Shown one piece after another: positions 1 through 13,075 of a stretch of DNA of 64,000 nucleotides. A program made the translations under genes and the position numbers. Source of the DNA: Paragonimus skrjabini miyazakii (taxonomy: Eukaryota; Platyhelminthes; Trematoda; Plagiorchiida; Troglotrematidae); contig JTDE01000221.1 in NCBI GenBank assembly GCA_014338405.1, forward strand, positions 213,372 through 277,371, read 5' to 3'. Under the pieces are notes generated by a model. It was not told the origin of the DNA and searched no databases. It saw only the letters and a program-made list of their open reading frames with translations. Each line of letters begins with the position of its first letter. Positions within the stretch are counted from its first letter, which is position 1.

Positions 1-1286
1 GTTAGTCGCAAGATCAAGCTGTAGCCGTGGCGTCCAGATGACAACAAAAACGAACACGAAGTTTGAGAACGCTCGGGAAGGCCGGATAAGTACATGACCA
101 TGCCAACTGAGAAGGTCACGTACGACTGAACTTTGTTAGGCCCTTTATGAAACAATATTTTCGGGGAGTTGGAGACGTCCCCGACAAAAATTACACAGTA
201 TACACCGGGGTGTTTGAGAGGCAGATAATGCCTTTACCTTGCAAGGGATTTGCCGTTCCATTTTGTGATCAGAATGGACTTCTACATTTGTCAGGAATGA
301 ATTATTTTTACTGTCAATTGATTGGCGCACAGCCGTTGGCCACTGTAATACTGCAACTCGATAGTCGACTCAACTGGATTAAGGTTTTATACTACACAGA
401 AAAAAGGGTTACAAAATTTATCAAACCTCATCTAATTGTGGTAGACAGGATCCGGGAAAAAGTTTACCTGCTACCGAGTACGTGAAGACTAACGACAAAG
501 GAAGTGTACAAACAAGACAGTCACATTCGGTATCATGCGAGTTGATATGACTAACAAATAAGTCAGGCGGCCGGGCATCTGAACAGATCCCAACCGGTCG
601 TCGGCATGTCCACCGAGAATTCCACTTCACACTGCACAGCCGAACAATCGAATGGTCAGAAGACCTTATCTATATGGAACAAAATACTCGTTCGTTATGT
701 TCCTACTATATTGGTAAGTGCTTATCGATTGGAATATGCAGTACGACTGCGACTATTCGTGGAGCGAGTACAGAAACTACCCATTGAGAAACATTCGTAA
801 TATATACGTATATCAATATTATGCTTGTGCGTTTGTATTCATACGTGGTTACCCATAGAACATCCCAAACTAAAAACTGATCAGTATACAACAAGAATAC
901 CAGAGACCTCGAGCTTATTCCGCGAACTGTTCGGATACACTGTGACTGGCTGCAATGTATATGATGGTGTACGAACGAAATATGTTGCTCGGCTACGCCC
1001 GTCCAATATGACTATTTCACAGCTACCGGTGATTGGTACCTCTACCCATTAGAACTTTGGACAAGACCGGAACATACTACCCGGTGTTGTGAAGCATGTG
1101 CTTCGCAATTTTGCATATCTGCCTCAGATTATTCAAATGTTTATCCTCCGATAAAGTGACGATAAAGCTGGTTATAAAATTAGCATCTCCCACCCAACAA
1201 AACCTTTTGTATGCATGAATAAGAAAGTCAGTCATATCGTATTAGCCCTGAATAAGGCTTTCGTCATTCACAGATATACTTGACAT
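1..1286. other. Left-edge non-coding stretch
   Basis: The ATG-initiated plus frame 147-485 (112 codons, MKQYFRGVGDVPDKNY...) shows no recognised family. Nothing identifies the outer end of the transposon whose gene stops at 1287. Confidence 0.25.
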
Positions 1287-2360
1287 TTACGGCAGTATTC
1301 CCATATCTTTGTCGTCCATCGCTTGCACACAGAACCGTTCAGTGTGGCGGACAAAATGGGCACACTGTTCTCCCGTAACGTCCTTCATAGCAGAATGGAC
1401 TACTTGTTCCAGAATACGCATGCGCTATTCCTGCTGGCTCAGTACTTGATCAGGATCACCACCTAACAATACATCATAGTGGACCCGCAACTGCTGCTCC
1501 ATCTTCGCCTTCACTATGCTCCAGACGTTCTCAATGGGGTTCAGCATAGGTGAATACGGTGTTAATCGCAATAGCTGCCCTCCTTTATAAGCATCTTCCG
1601 AAAAGATGCATTCCAAATCAATATGGCAAGGGGTATTATCACAAACCACCACTATTGTTGACATAGCTGCGCCAATCCTCAGTTTATCCATCAGAGCACG
1701 AAACCATTGTCTACAGTCAGTACTGTTGTAGGCACCTCTTCGCACTGTGTAGGTCGTAATAGAACCTTCTGTCATTGCTCCGATCACATGTAGGTTTCGG
1801 CCTCTGCTGTTGGTGACAGAAATGCAGGCCTTCGTTCCTTTCGAAGAACGTCCCATCGACCTTGTGCAAAACAAGTTGAAGTTCGTTTCATCAATCCAGC
1901 AAACAGTCTTGGAGCTCGCATAACATTCTAACAATCGATAGACAAAATGCCGTCGTAACGCCCGGTTCTCATTGATGTTCATGCTGACGGGAATTTGACA
2001 CAGCTTCTTTACAGCGATGAACCGCCCATTCAAATATCGACTGATAGTGGTTGTTGATACTTCTTTCGCAAACTCTGATTTTGCACGCATTTTCAAAAAT
2101 GCGAGAGTCACTGTTGGGTTCGTGGAGATCCATTCCAGTATCGTGTCGACTTCCGATTCATTCAAAATTTTACTTCTGTGTCCTCTCCGGGGTTGCGCCT
2201 CGTAACTGATGCAATCGACATGGAGCCATTTATATGCGGTCTTGCAATTGACTCCATTTAGGCGAGCTACCATGCGCCAATCATCGCCTCTTTCGAAAGC
2301 TTTAATAATGCGTCTGCGCGTATCGGGACTGATTCCGCTGTATTTGCGTCTGTCACCCAT
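1287..2360 (-). pseudogene. IS630/Tc1-type DDE transposase with one nonsense codon
   Basis: An ATG-initiated frame (MGDRRKYSGISPD) runs 311 codons to a TAG at 1425-1427. The same frame then continues a further 45 codons to a TAA at 1287-1289, reading ...RMRILEQVVHSAM... and ...FVRHTERF..., which looks like the authentic C-terminus. The N-terminal third has a helix-turn-helix region (RRRIIKAFERGDDWRMVARLNG). The catalytic core shows WIDETNFNLF (first Asp), VVVCDNTPCHIDLE (second Asp) and LTPYSPMLNPIENVWS (Glu), with 35 residues between the second Asp and the Glu (DD35E). The enzyme cuts and rejoins element ends in the nucleus. All catalytic residues are present, and the single stop is the only visible lesion, so the copy is fairly young. 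Terminal inverted repeats were not identified within about 250 bp on either side. Confidence 0.85.
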
Positions 2361-2799
2361 GGCTTATTTCGAAACACTAAAACGTGTTACGAAGCCATTT
2401 GACTGCACCCGTGTTGTAGGTCACAGGATGATTGACGACATTCATTGGTTCGTGCTCTCTGTCCCCTCAGGGCTGGACTCTATACCCCGATTGGACCACA
2501 TGACGGCCTTCACAACTCAAGTGTCCCCTCGGCCATCGCCCTATCACAGTAGCCAATGCGTGCAGTCGCAATCAAAAAGGCCGCAAAATATGAGTTCACT
2601 AGACCAATCATAAACCACTTCCACAGCCTGAAAATACAATGGAGAAATTCTACTGCACCAAAACGAAAGGCTTTTACACGAAAGATAAATTCTTATGCCT
2701 AAAAGAGAAATCAGTATGGAAAATGTATAGTTTATACTAGACTGTCATGTTAATAGTTGCTTTTCAGAACTTTGGGTAGGACGGTGTTAAGGTAGAGTA

Positions 2800-3370
2800 T
2801 CGAAAGAATGGGAGCCTACTGAATATTCGACGTCTCGGCGCCCCAACCCGGCTGCATACCTCAACAATGCACATGCTTCTGTTCGCAGATAACAGCGCGC
2901 TGTTCGCACGCGGCGAGGACGAACTACAGCGATTGGGCACGGCTTTCTCGACCGCGACATCCAAGTTTGGACTGGACATCAACACAGGCAAGACATTTTC
3001 TTTCTTTCAGCCTTCTTCGGGCGGAGGTGCTGTCTGTGCACCTTCACCTCAAATTCGTGCTAATGGAGATGTCGTCAACAGCGACACAGATTTCTTCTAC
3101 TTTGGCAGCAATCTGTCCACCGAACTGTCCATGGACTTCGAGTTGAGAGCTCGTGTGGCAAAGGCTATTACTGCTTTTGACGTCTTGAAAGACGTGTTTG
3201 GAAGAACCAAAGCCTGAAGCCGAGCGCTAAGCTTTTTGTTTACCGCTAAATGGTGCTGTCTATACTGCTGTACGTCAGTGAAACGTGGACATAGTATCAG
3301 CGGGACATGCGTTATCTGACCTGCTTTAATTTGCAACATCTAAGACGCATCTTGGGTATTCGGTGATCGG
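2800..3370 (+). pseudogene. LINE (non-LTR) reverse transcriptase fragment
   Basis: The longest open piece is 2822-3217, reading MHMLLFADNSALFARGEDE, then KFGLDINTGKT, then FFYFGSNLSTELSMDFELR. These are the palm (F/Y-A-D-D box), the primer-grip region and the thumb of a LINE reverse transcriptase. The second catalytic aspartate is replaced by asparagine (FADN), which should abolish polymerisation. After a frameshift near 3215 the next frame gives MVLSILLYVSETWT, stop, and LQHLRRILGIR, the usual C-terminal signature (LLYGxETWT ... LRRILGIRW) of flatworm LINEs. The upstream endonuclease and fingers are missing. The GC-rich frame at 3808-4002 may be a further 3' piece of the same element. Confidence 0.8.
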
Positions 3371-3379
3371 TGGTACTCA

Positions 3380-6059
3380 TAGTGCACCGTCGTCGAAGAG
3401 ACAACGAGTACATTAGGCCCAGGTATGTTATATCAATATATCCATTCTATTTCGTTAATTAATGCAACGACCAAGACCATGGTCATTGGGCAACTGATCC
3501 GCTCCTATTTTTAGAAATTTCAGTGTCTGTAGTCTTCTGCTCATTCTTTTCTTGAGATTTGTTGGTGTTTGGAATGATGAATCGTTTGCCTGATCTTTTC
3601 GTAGTTCAACTTTGATTCTTGTTTTTCAACTTTATCCTCTCTAGAATGCGCTAACATGCACTCGTCTATTGAAATGTCTCTTGTATTACATTTTACACAT
3701 CTTTCTTCCTAGTATAGATCTTGTCCTCGCAGTCTTTCCGTCTCTGGTTATTTTCCGAGAGACAAGGATTTCCTTTTTGTGCTAGCCATTCAGTTGGCTA
3801 ACTAGCATTGGCCGGCTGGACACAAAGGCCCCACTCACACATCTACTGGTCTTATTCCTTCGGGTTTACACCGGATACGTGGTATGCGAGTGGGACCGCA
3901 AGTGGTGCAGCACAAGCCGCTTGGGGTGATGGTTCAAAGCGCAAGCGTCCTTTGGCTTCGGTCATTGTGACAATCCGTTTCGGATGCCGCCAGCCAGAAT
4001 GAAAATGACAGTGAGCCCATTGTACCCGACTTCTACTTTTACCATTTTCAAAGATTATTGTGCACACTACAAAAACACTTTGCTACAAATCTACAAAAAC
4101 ACTTTAGTTGTGAACTGACTTCCTGAATATATCATCCATACCCTTCCTAATAAAGATATCACTTTATCCCATTCGGTTATCCCTTCTGGACTTGAGGTTC
4201 GTTCAAGTTGATACTCCTGATAGTGATTCGCATGATACTGCTTCTTAACCTACAGTATACAAAACTAAGGGAATGCTGCTGACGCAATGTAGTAAAGTGT
4301 GAAATTAAGGGCGTGAGACTGGGGTTTCAGCTCTGTGTAAAGATATATTTGGATAAACCTCATATCTGAGCCGAGTCAACTCTCACTCTATATCACCGAT
4401 ACATGACTGTGTTTGCCGCAGCGTGGCTGATTGTCTTGCTTGAGTCATGTCTCGTTGGTATGTCACGCCAGTATGTCACGGCTACTGTTGCCTACCTGAA
4501 CAAGTTCGCCTAACTTGGACAAAAGACTTAACAGTAGAGGCCTTACTGCGATGTTTCCATTTACATCGCATACCCCAGTAAGCAAATGCGATGCTTCAGT
4601 CCGAACTGTTCTAGTGCAATACTAGATAAATCTTTCGATATATCATAAATTTGCTAGGAACCATTGAAAGGTATTTTCAGGACATCCCAAAACTGATAAA
4701 GGTTTGAGGAGGTTCTTGTTCGTGTGTTGCCATCCGAAATTCTCATTCGGAAGTTGTTAGGATTTAATCACAGCTTCAGTGCCACTGTTCAACACACGAT
4801 CCTAACCGGGGGTGTTGACTGTGAACATTATAAACTCAGTTGTATAAAAAGCACGTTATCGCTTTATTTACCAAAACGGACCGGTTGAGAAGTCTATCTA
4901 ACTGCAAGGGCTGAGGGCAAATGTATGTGATGATTAACTTGAAAAGCTAACATTCCCTAGGGCTGTTGATGACCCTCAGCAACAAGGTCAAACAGTGCGC
5001 ACTGGACAGTTTTGATCCTTCACCCCTGAGCTTACTTAGCATGTATTTATACAAAAACAGGAAGAGATTGCTGCTCCTCGTAAGCTTTTATGCGGTCCCC
5101 ATGAGGATCGTAGACCCCAGGTTGACTACTTGTATCTGGGATTTTAGTTACTGTTGAGTAACATTCAAATCTGGTTGAACTTTTGACCAGGGCGAAATGG
5201 TTACGAAGTGGACCGAGCTCATTCTAAAAAAAATAATTTGTATCAATAAACGTAGGCGTCAAGATGTTATTGTTAATGTTAACTGTTACATCCCTGTACG
5301 TTCCCCAACCCCTCTGAGTTTATGTTCATAATTTTCCGAGGTTTTATTTTAACCCAGTCAGGAAGAGGTGTACCAATCGGTTTATTCTTGGCTGGTTTTA
5401 TCTCACAGACAAATTAAACAATTCGCAGGCATCTTTCTGAACTAATTTACTGGACAACGCAGAAGATTTTATTGTTTTAAGAGAAAACGCGAAGGTACCG
5501 TCGAGCTGATCACGATCATGTTTTGACCTGGTTGAGCAGTTGGATAAGGACAGGTTTACATTTGGGAACAACGTTGAACTGTTGAGCTATACCAGTCACA
5601 TGTTTGTTTACAGCTCATTTCGTAACCTGGTTGGCTGAACCTTGTTGAAAGAATATTAGCTGGCTCACTCATCACCGATCCTTAGCAGACTGTCAACCCC
5701 ATAATTCACCTCACTGTATTGTGCTTTACATTTCCTCCTCAAAAGCTTTGAATCTTTACCCCTCGTTTAAGGTTGTCTTCCTCAGCTGCAAAACTGGGAT
5801 AGCGATCGTGAGCTTACATTCTTGACGATGCTACGAACTTTACTAGTCATTATCGCACACACTCTTTGGGTGAGGTTCTAGTGACCGATTAGTCTTTTAC
5901 ACCGCATACTACGCACAACCAATTAACGTACCCCTTAATTTGTGCTTCATGTTGTCGTTCTTCAGTCGCTAGCCTCATTCTAACTGTACTTTCTGACATA
6001 GTACAAAATGACGTACAGCGAAAATAATGGCTATTATATGAAATGCGCAAACTTCTTGA
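3380..6059. other. Non-coding stretch, possible LINE tail at 3808-4002
   Basis: No gene is supported. 3808-4002 is distinctly GC-richer than its surroundings and open for 64 codons (ending SVIVTIRFGCRQPE), which suggests repeat-derived sequence on the same strand as the LINE fragment before it. A short direct repeat, CTACAAAAACACTTT, occurs around 4070 and 4089. The rest is AT-rich without recognised content. Confidence 0.3.
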
Positions 6060-6440
6060 ACAAAATTCAGGTTGGCCATCCCTGATGGTCAAGAGGTAGT
6101 ATTTGATCATACATAGGAGACCATCATCACCGATACTTGTTGTCTTGTTGAAACACGTATTCATAACTGTGGTGTGGAGCTCCGCCCCTGATTTTGGTCT
6201 GTTTATTCGCATTGTTTGCATGACTGTTACTTGTTGAAAAATGCTGTAATTCAAGTCACCGTAAAAAGTCCAATTTAGCGAAATCTTTGTTAGTAGCAGA
6301 CTTTGCGTTGACACAAACTGAAGGACATGGCCAGAACATCCAGCGAAGCCTTGTACCATATGGGTCTGTTTGTGAATGTGGCCTGCATTCCCACTTACTG
6401 TGGTCCACAAAAACCACAGACGAAGTGTTATTGTCTCATT
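6060..6440 (-). pseudogene. Decayed Tc1/mariner transposase
   Basis: In one minus-strand frame the sequence reads VVFVDHSKWEC, then RWMFWPCPS, an in-frame TGA, then EYVFQQDNKYR and two more stops. These match in order and spacing the Tc1-family blocks V-x-F-x-DE-S-x-F/W, V-M-x-W-G-C-x-S and x-FQQDN. The two aspartates are 87 residues apart, close to the usual Tc1 distance. The final Glu block (SPDLNPIE) is not recognisable, and three stops interrupt the frame, so this is an old copy. An unbroken but unrelated frame on the same strand (5889-6518, 209 codons) overlaps it in another phase and is probably a shadow of this remnant. Confidence 0.6.
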
Positions 6441-6639
6441 GAACGTCTGTATAGTGCATGCCGTATGGTAAGTGAAAAGCCTTGTAGGTTTGAATACTGA
6501 AGTAAATAGACCAGACATTGAACAGCGTGATACGTGTAGTCGGCGTTCTTACTCTACCTGTCCTTCGAACAATGGTGACCGTCGTTTGTAGACCTGTAAC
6601 AGAAGCAATTTGTCTACAGCGAGCTCTCATTTTCTGCAG

Positions 6640-9600
6640 CCTAAGTGTTCATGTATTATCTGATGATGAGCTGATCACCATGTTGAACTTCACTTTGGAG
6701 TGACGTTACAGCTGTCAAATACCCTCCGAGTGACTGCCCTGAAAACTGTTCCAGCTACGCACCGACCATGCAATTTTACTTTTCGTGACTGCACTAAATT
6801 CCTGATGGTCTTCAGTTCGTCTCCAGACACAAACTGGAGTGAGTGAAGTAGCCATGCTCTTGACTCTCAAAAGTTATGAAGAATTGCTTGCATCTAGTCG
6901 AGCGGCACCTCCCCAAGAAGACAGAGAAACGCTTTCTCTGACTTCTGCTGTTCGCATAGTGTAGAATCCACCGCTGGGGTAACTGCAACCTTGTGGTCTG
7001 CTGGGTGAGTTTCTGGACTAGTATTTTATTGTGACAAGAATCTGACGTTTATTCGTCAGTCGTTGATTCGATTCACCGAGTTGTGTGTTGTTAATGAGAC
7101 CCAGAAAGGTTTTCCACCTCTCCAACGGTGTTCACCAGGACTGACTGTTTCCATAGAGATCTCGAAACACGTTAAACACGTGTTGGTTGTGTAAATCAGC
7201 AGGGCCATTTTCCCGAAGTAGGCCAAGCCGTGGTCATAGGGCCAAATTCAACGTTGCAACATGTCTGGATCAATAAATTCGTTTCAGGTGACTGCATTTT
7301 AGATAAGCCTGTGTTCATTTTCGAAGACGGTTTAATTTGTGCTTGTGCTAACCACCAACGAATTAGCGTCAATATTGTTCCTTCAAAGCTCTACCGAGTA
7401 ATCTTAACGCGTGAGTACCATGTTCCAAATCGATTATGATATCGTGGGTGTAGAAATACTTCCAGACGTAAGATTAAAGTAAATAGAATACACAGGCGAA
7501 ATTACACTGAATCGTAGAAAGGTTTTCGACCGCCTTAAGCACTCTCAATATGCGGTTGGCCTTCGTTTCCCACTCTACTAAGATCTGTTCCTTGGAATTG
7601 TGCGAGTCGTTGAAACGGTAATGAGAGGAAAACGTTTGCACATTCACGCTTGCTGATGTGCGGTTATAGGAAATCTTGAACTTCATCGACGATGGCGTTT
7701 ATTAAGCTCTGGCGAAGTGTGTTAGAACAGTATAGTTTTGACCGTGTTTTTGGTTTACGTCATCAGTCGCATTGATATGATTACATTTTTTCTGGGAAGA
7801 ATTTAGCTTATAGAACAGCTATCCCAACAGTTCTGTTATGCGCTTACCACACCTTGTCAACAGGTACGGCTGGTTTTCAGTGAACGTCTGCATAAGTCCA
7901 CCAGCGTCTCAGAAGCAGTAGCCGTGTTGAGGTAAGAACAAGATTTTGCCTATGGTGAGGTACATCAGCATGTTTTGACGGGGTGACAAACTCCATCGAT
8001 CGTTGATTATCAACTTTGGTTTACAAGTTTTTATTGCTCGACGACGCCTCTTACATGCCATCCTAACGCTTACAGCGCCGTGCTTTGTTGATTGGTTGTG
8101 TCAAGCTAGAAGCAACAATTTGCTGATCAACCGGTCACTCAAGTTTAAGAAAATAATGTGTCTTGCGTCCAAATTTGCCTCACTAAGATGTATCTAGTTT
8201 CCAGGTTAAGGGTCAATCGACATTTGACACTATCCAACATGCCAGAATAAAGAAGTATATGATAACTATGCTTTCAATCATTGCTTTAGTTCTGTATTTT
8301 TTAAAATTACTTGTCACGATTCTTTGGCATATCTCGGTTTTCCTTGCAGTTGTGACCAACTAATGTGTTCTGTACAATGAAAATTATGTACTATCGGGTT
8401 GAAAATGGATTGTGCATATTTGCTTTTGTCAGGTAAGTTTTTTACTAAAGTGTTTTGCAGTAGGTTTTAAAATATCAGTTTCTGGGAGGTACAATCGAAA
8501 CTCAAAACATGTAGGTTGTATAGCCATATCAACCTTTGATCCTGTTGCTGCTTTAATCTCATATTTTGTCACTTAAATTCGGCTTGTAATCAAGCAGATA
8601 AATATTATGATAAGAATACCAGTGACGGTTTGATGATTCATGTAGGTAGAAAACGTAAACACTCCAAAACTCAACTAAACGTGTTTGCATCGATTAAAGT
8701 GATATGTTTTTGTTCTTTGATGACATTTATTCTCTCTATTACCTTATCATACAATTAAATGAAAACCAACGGATTTTTATATACCCCACAAAACTTACTC
8801 TGGCTAATTGCAATTGATGTATTTCGTTAGGAAACGCCGTCGTTATGGTTGTAACTGTTCCAAACCTCAAATCGCTTGCAATATTTCATTCACAACTGTG
8901 ATCATTCATCTCAAATCATTTCACGTAACCAGCGAATTGAAAGTCTCAAAGGAAACGAACCCAACACCAAAAACTGAGCAACCAGTAGCAGCAGCTCAAG
9001 AAAGCAACCTTATAGCATCAAATATTGCATGCAGAAGTGGCCTAAAATCAAAAAGACCTGAGTTTTGACTGTCTACATAATTTCGTACGCACATCTCACT
9101 TATGACAGAGTATCAACTTGTATAATATGTTTGACTCAGAGTCAGTACCATACGATCTTATACACTTCATGTTCTCGATTTGCATTTTCGTTTAACCAAC
9201 AGAGCTCTCTTGATAATGTCCACGTACTGTCAAATGGAACTCGACTATTTATCTGCACGTCGAAAGAAATTCGATGCTGAGTAACTGAGCTCAAGTGAAA
9301 TGGGCATAGACATTGAGACTCATTTTTTTACACTCAATACTCTGCAAAGAAGATTGCTAACTGTTAGATCTTTTTCATTGGTTGCGTGAAAAGTAAGCAT
9401 TAGTGTCATGCGTTAATGCAGTGCTATCGACAATTATCAAAGTAAACAAGTTATGGTAATAACAGTGAAGATACTAACGGTGGTGATGAAAACGATTATA
9501 ACGAAACAATCTTCAGCAAACGAATGGGATATCTCAGCGTTAATTGAACTAAGAACCGCACTCGTTCTGAATAATGTCGAGAATGCTATCTCCTATTTAT

Positions 9601-10694
9601 TCGCTGTCAGTCTTGTAGGTTATCACAGTGTGAATACAATGTAGTCAATTGTTACTTTTCAGTATCGCCGAAATAAATTTTACCTGCTGTTCTATTTTCG
9701 TCACTCAACGATTAACCGTTAAGTGTGAGTTTTTGGCAATTACTTAAAAAGTACGCTGCTCGAACAGCGTACAAAGTCTTTTGTGAATTTGCATTATTTC
9801 AAATATTCTTCAAGCAAAAACTTTTACAGGTCTATATTAATCCAAAACAGTGACTGCTATACGTCACTGACATGAAAAAACTGAAAAACGGCGACACCAA
9901 ACAGGTACACTCTTGACAATAAATGACTTCATGTTGTTTGTTTTCCATCTCTTGTCAATTGTCTACAAGTGTTATATCGTTTATGATAATCTCTACTGCC
10001 TGAGAGTTATGAACTGATCTCGACCTAGAAGGCCTGGTCTTTTTCGAATAGATTTTATTGTGATAATGTCTCATAGGGTCCTTATAGGATTTAAGGCATG
10101 GAGATGTGAAAGTTGATCCACACCTTGGACACTGATAGAATGAACATAGACATAAAGTAATGGACACACAACGTGGGGTGTTTCATGGGCATCATGATAA
10201 AGTTCCTTCATATGTCCAGGTGACAACAAACAAAAGGTCTGATGATATAGGAACCTGTTGTTTATCCGATAACAAAAATATGTTTCCTTCAGAAAAACAA
10301 AACAATCATTATCAAAATTAATAGATTTTATTCATTCCGTCTGCCTAGCTGTTGCGCTTCATTTCGTTCATACGAGAAAATGGATCGGCCGTTTTGTAGG
10401 TGACCTGCAAACGAGCAAATATCCACCAACGGGACTCGTTTGCAGACAATATTTATGCATACACTCGAGTTTTTGGTGATCTCTTCGGCTACAGTCTTCA
10501 AGCGACGGAATGTCATTAATTACGTTCTATTTTCTTAGCGACTTTGACCAAGTTATTTTGATCACCTCCCACCTTTGATCCGACTAGTCACTTCGGCAGG
10601 AACGATAGTTTGCTCTCAAGTTGAATTCTACTCTCCGTTAGATCATCTGCCTCCAAGAATGCGGATTGTAATTATCACTATACATAGTAATAAT
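6640..10694. other. Non-coding stretch downstream of the otopetrin-like gene
   Basis: Only short AT-rich frames are present; none shows a domain or splice support. The one distinct structure is a perfect 8-bp hairpin at 9751-9772 (GTACGCTG, 6-nt loop, CAGCGTAC). Confidence 0.3.
9751..9772. repeat. Perfect short hairpin
   Basis: GTACGCTG and CAGCGTAC pair without mismatch around the 6-nt loop CTCGAA in an AT-rich setting. No function is evident, and a chance origin is quite possible in 64 kb. Confidence 0.35.
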
Positions 10695-10700
10695 TTTATT
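10695..10700 (-). promoter_or_regulatory. Polyadenylation signal AATAAA for the otopetrin-like gene
   Basis: Reading on the minus strand, AATAAA lies about 135 bp after the TGA of the terminal otopetrin exon and is the first canonical hexamer after it. The distance is normal for a short 3' untranslated region. No transcript evidence is available. Confidence 0.45.
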
Positions 10701-10836
10701 TGTTCAAATTATTGATCGAATTGAATATCAAACAGTTCAACATAATAACTGACCATTGACTACTTGTACCGAGTACTTCGAACTCTTGGTACAAACGTCG
10801 ATAAATATCTGTCACTTGTACAAAAAAGATTTCTGT

Positions 10837-11732
10837 TCACACACGGATAATATCCGCTATAGAAATCATTGTCAAAGCTCGATAGAGAAGGAACATTGGA
10901 TAAGCAAACTGTTGATGAATCACGGATGACATGGTAAGATTGGGAATATCCACTTTGTTTAATATAGCTGGAATCATGATTAATATGGACATATTTAAGA
11001 ATGTCAAAAGCTTGAAAAAGCTTTGTAATTTTTGATACCAATATGTTCGAGTTGACGAAATCAGTGCTATTTCAATGAGAATGAGATACTGAAAAATTGT
11101 ATCGAAAAGTAAGACACCGTGAATCAGAGCGATTACTATACTGGATGAATAAGGGAAACGATGAGGAATTAGTAGGCTGCAAATCAACACAAAGATTGGA
11201 TGAGAATGGAACATAAGGGAACCGATAAATGTGAACAAGATTAAAGGGTCCAACAAGGATCCTCGGATTTCTGTGCATACCATGATCACAGTAGACTTTG
11301 TTGTTGAAATGAAAATCCTCCGCTTGTAATATAATTCAAGGCATATTGTCAGACTAGCTACAATTGCAGCCCATGTGATCCGAATCCAGTAACCAATAGC
11401 ATGACTGAGAGGTTCGATCATACTGGTACAAAGAATGATAAGTATGCTGGTCAACAATAAAAACAATCCGAAAAGGATCGGAACAACCGCACTATATGAA
11501 ATGGGTGGATGAAAAACACGCATCGTTTTCAAACGTTGCTGTCGATCTGATCCTCCAGTACAGAAGGGAGGGACTGATCGTGAATGTGTCAGAGATGCAT
11601 TTAATCCCGTAGTTGAAGTATATAGCCATCTTACAGAGCGCTTCTGGCCAATTCCAGTTGATTGACCATGTTGAGGTTTAGTTCCATCCAACTGATGTAT
11701 CCAGCACTGATTCCATAAAATCCACAAGTAGC
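10837..11732 (-). CDS. Otopetrin-like proton channel, terminal exon (last half of the channel)
   Basis: This exon encodes 297 residues plus a TGA stop. It opens after a good acceptor (pyrimidine-rich tract ending CATAG, read on minus) with two bases that complete a split codon. The start YLWILWNQ matches the end of the sixth otopetrin membrane segment. A polar cytosolic loop of about 65 residues follows, then six hydrophobic segments: near SAVVPILFGLFLLL, IGYWIRITWAAIVA, DPLILFTFIGSLMF, IALIHGVLLFDTIF, KLLTFLNMSILIMI and FAYPMFLLYRALTM. The last, with YRALTMISIADI just before the stop, matches the family's C-terminal pattern of a proline, then YR-x(7-8)-E/D-I. Otopetrins are twelve-segment proton channels of the plasma or vesicle membrane, gated by acid outside the cell. 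The sequence is divergent, so the ion is inferred from the family. The next exon upstream is more than 16 kb away. Confidence 0.8.
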
Positions 11733-13075
11733 CTATGCGATGAAAAGATTAAATGAGAGATGACTAAAAAGAACTGTCAATACCAGAAGGCATATTAACA
11801 ACCTTTTAAAACTGATCATTTCTTTCGCATTTCCAAATGAAAACAACTTTGCTCTGTTTTAATTCTTCGTCTCATGCTTCTCTAAAGAACATTCGATTCA
11901 AACAATCGATGAACATTTTCAATCCATTTGAACGAAACATTTCTATTTCTTGAGTTACAAGCAGATTATCAATGCAGATGAGCTTATGTTAATGCATAAA
12001 TTCTGCTGATATAAATAAATAAGTCTGTTTGCGTCAGATGGAGTTTCAGCTGAACTTCACTTATTCGGCAATCTATTATGATTCACTTTCCGTGAGTAAA
12101 TCAATTTTGAGACAAAAACAAACTAACTTGGTCGTTCAGCCTGTATGAAGAGTATATTAAACTTAAAGGCAATGAGCCTCAACTTTTGAGATAAAAATGA
12201 TTCTTTTGCAGACAATGCAAGTGATATCCGTTACCTCATCACAAAGTAGGTTAACTACTGTAGTTAACACACGTCGTTGCCTATTATCGATTGAACGCTG
12301 CGCTGTTGATCTGTTTACGTCTGAACCTACTGAGCAAAGTTAACCGAGGACATATTTGGATAAACTAATGTCCCTCCGGTACCGGAGCATTCATTCACTT
12401 TAAACGTGGCATAACTGGCATCACTTAGAGTGAGTTGAATTTGAGCATGATATTGCGCACGTACACACCAGCATGGTGTTTGCAATGAACAACAACATAG
12501 GTTGTAATACATACATGGTCTTTTTGTATCTCACCTCAGTCATTTTGAAATGTAGTTATGTTGACTAAATCTGTTATGGAGTATGTTTGCTTATGTGTGC
12601 AAATAACGCAACATATTAAAACTGTTCATGCCACTTGGACTCAAAAGAATATAGGCTTGCTGTGACACAGTTTGCGTTAATTTGATGACCGGAAAGAAAA
12701 TAAGCTTTGCTCCCTACATATATACATACATGACGACATTTGTCAGTCTTCTGCTGCGCAGGATAAACTTCGGGTTGTTAACTTGTGTGTACTAGCCACG
12801 GTGATGTTGGTCCGAAACGACGGATTTTTTTTCAATTACAGCCGAACAATATCCCAAGAGTTCTGTTCTATTATAAACTTTTCTATCTGGACCACTGACA
12901 CGTGGACTGGATTCCAACTCTCCACCGGCACACAGGTAGGCATTACCGATAAGCTCTGGAACAGATACATTTTAATCCAGTTTTCTATTTCGAAGTGTAC
13001 CATCCAAACCTTTCGCGGGAATAAGAATGCTGTTGTCAGGCGTGAGTTGGAATTATGATATTACAATTAAAATGA

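Noticed and set aside
5889..6518. 209-codon minus frame as a gene
   Set aside because: The transposase blocks lie in a different phase of the same strand, and this frame has no domain or codon support.
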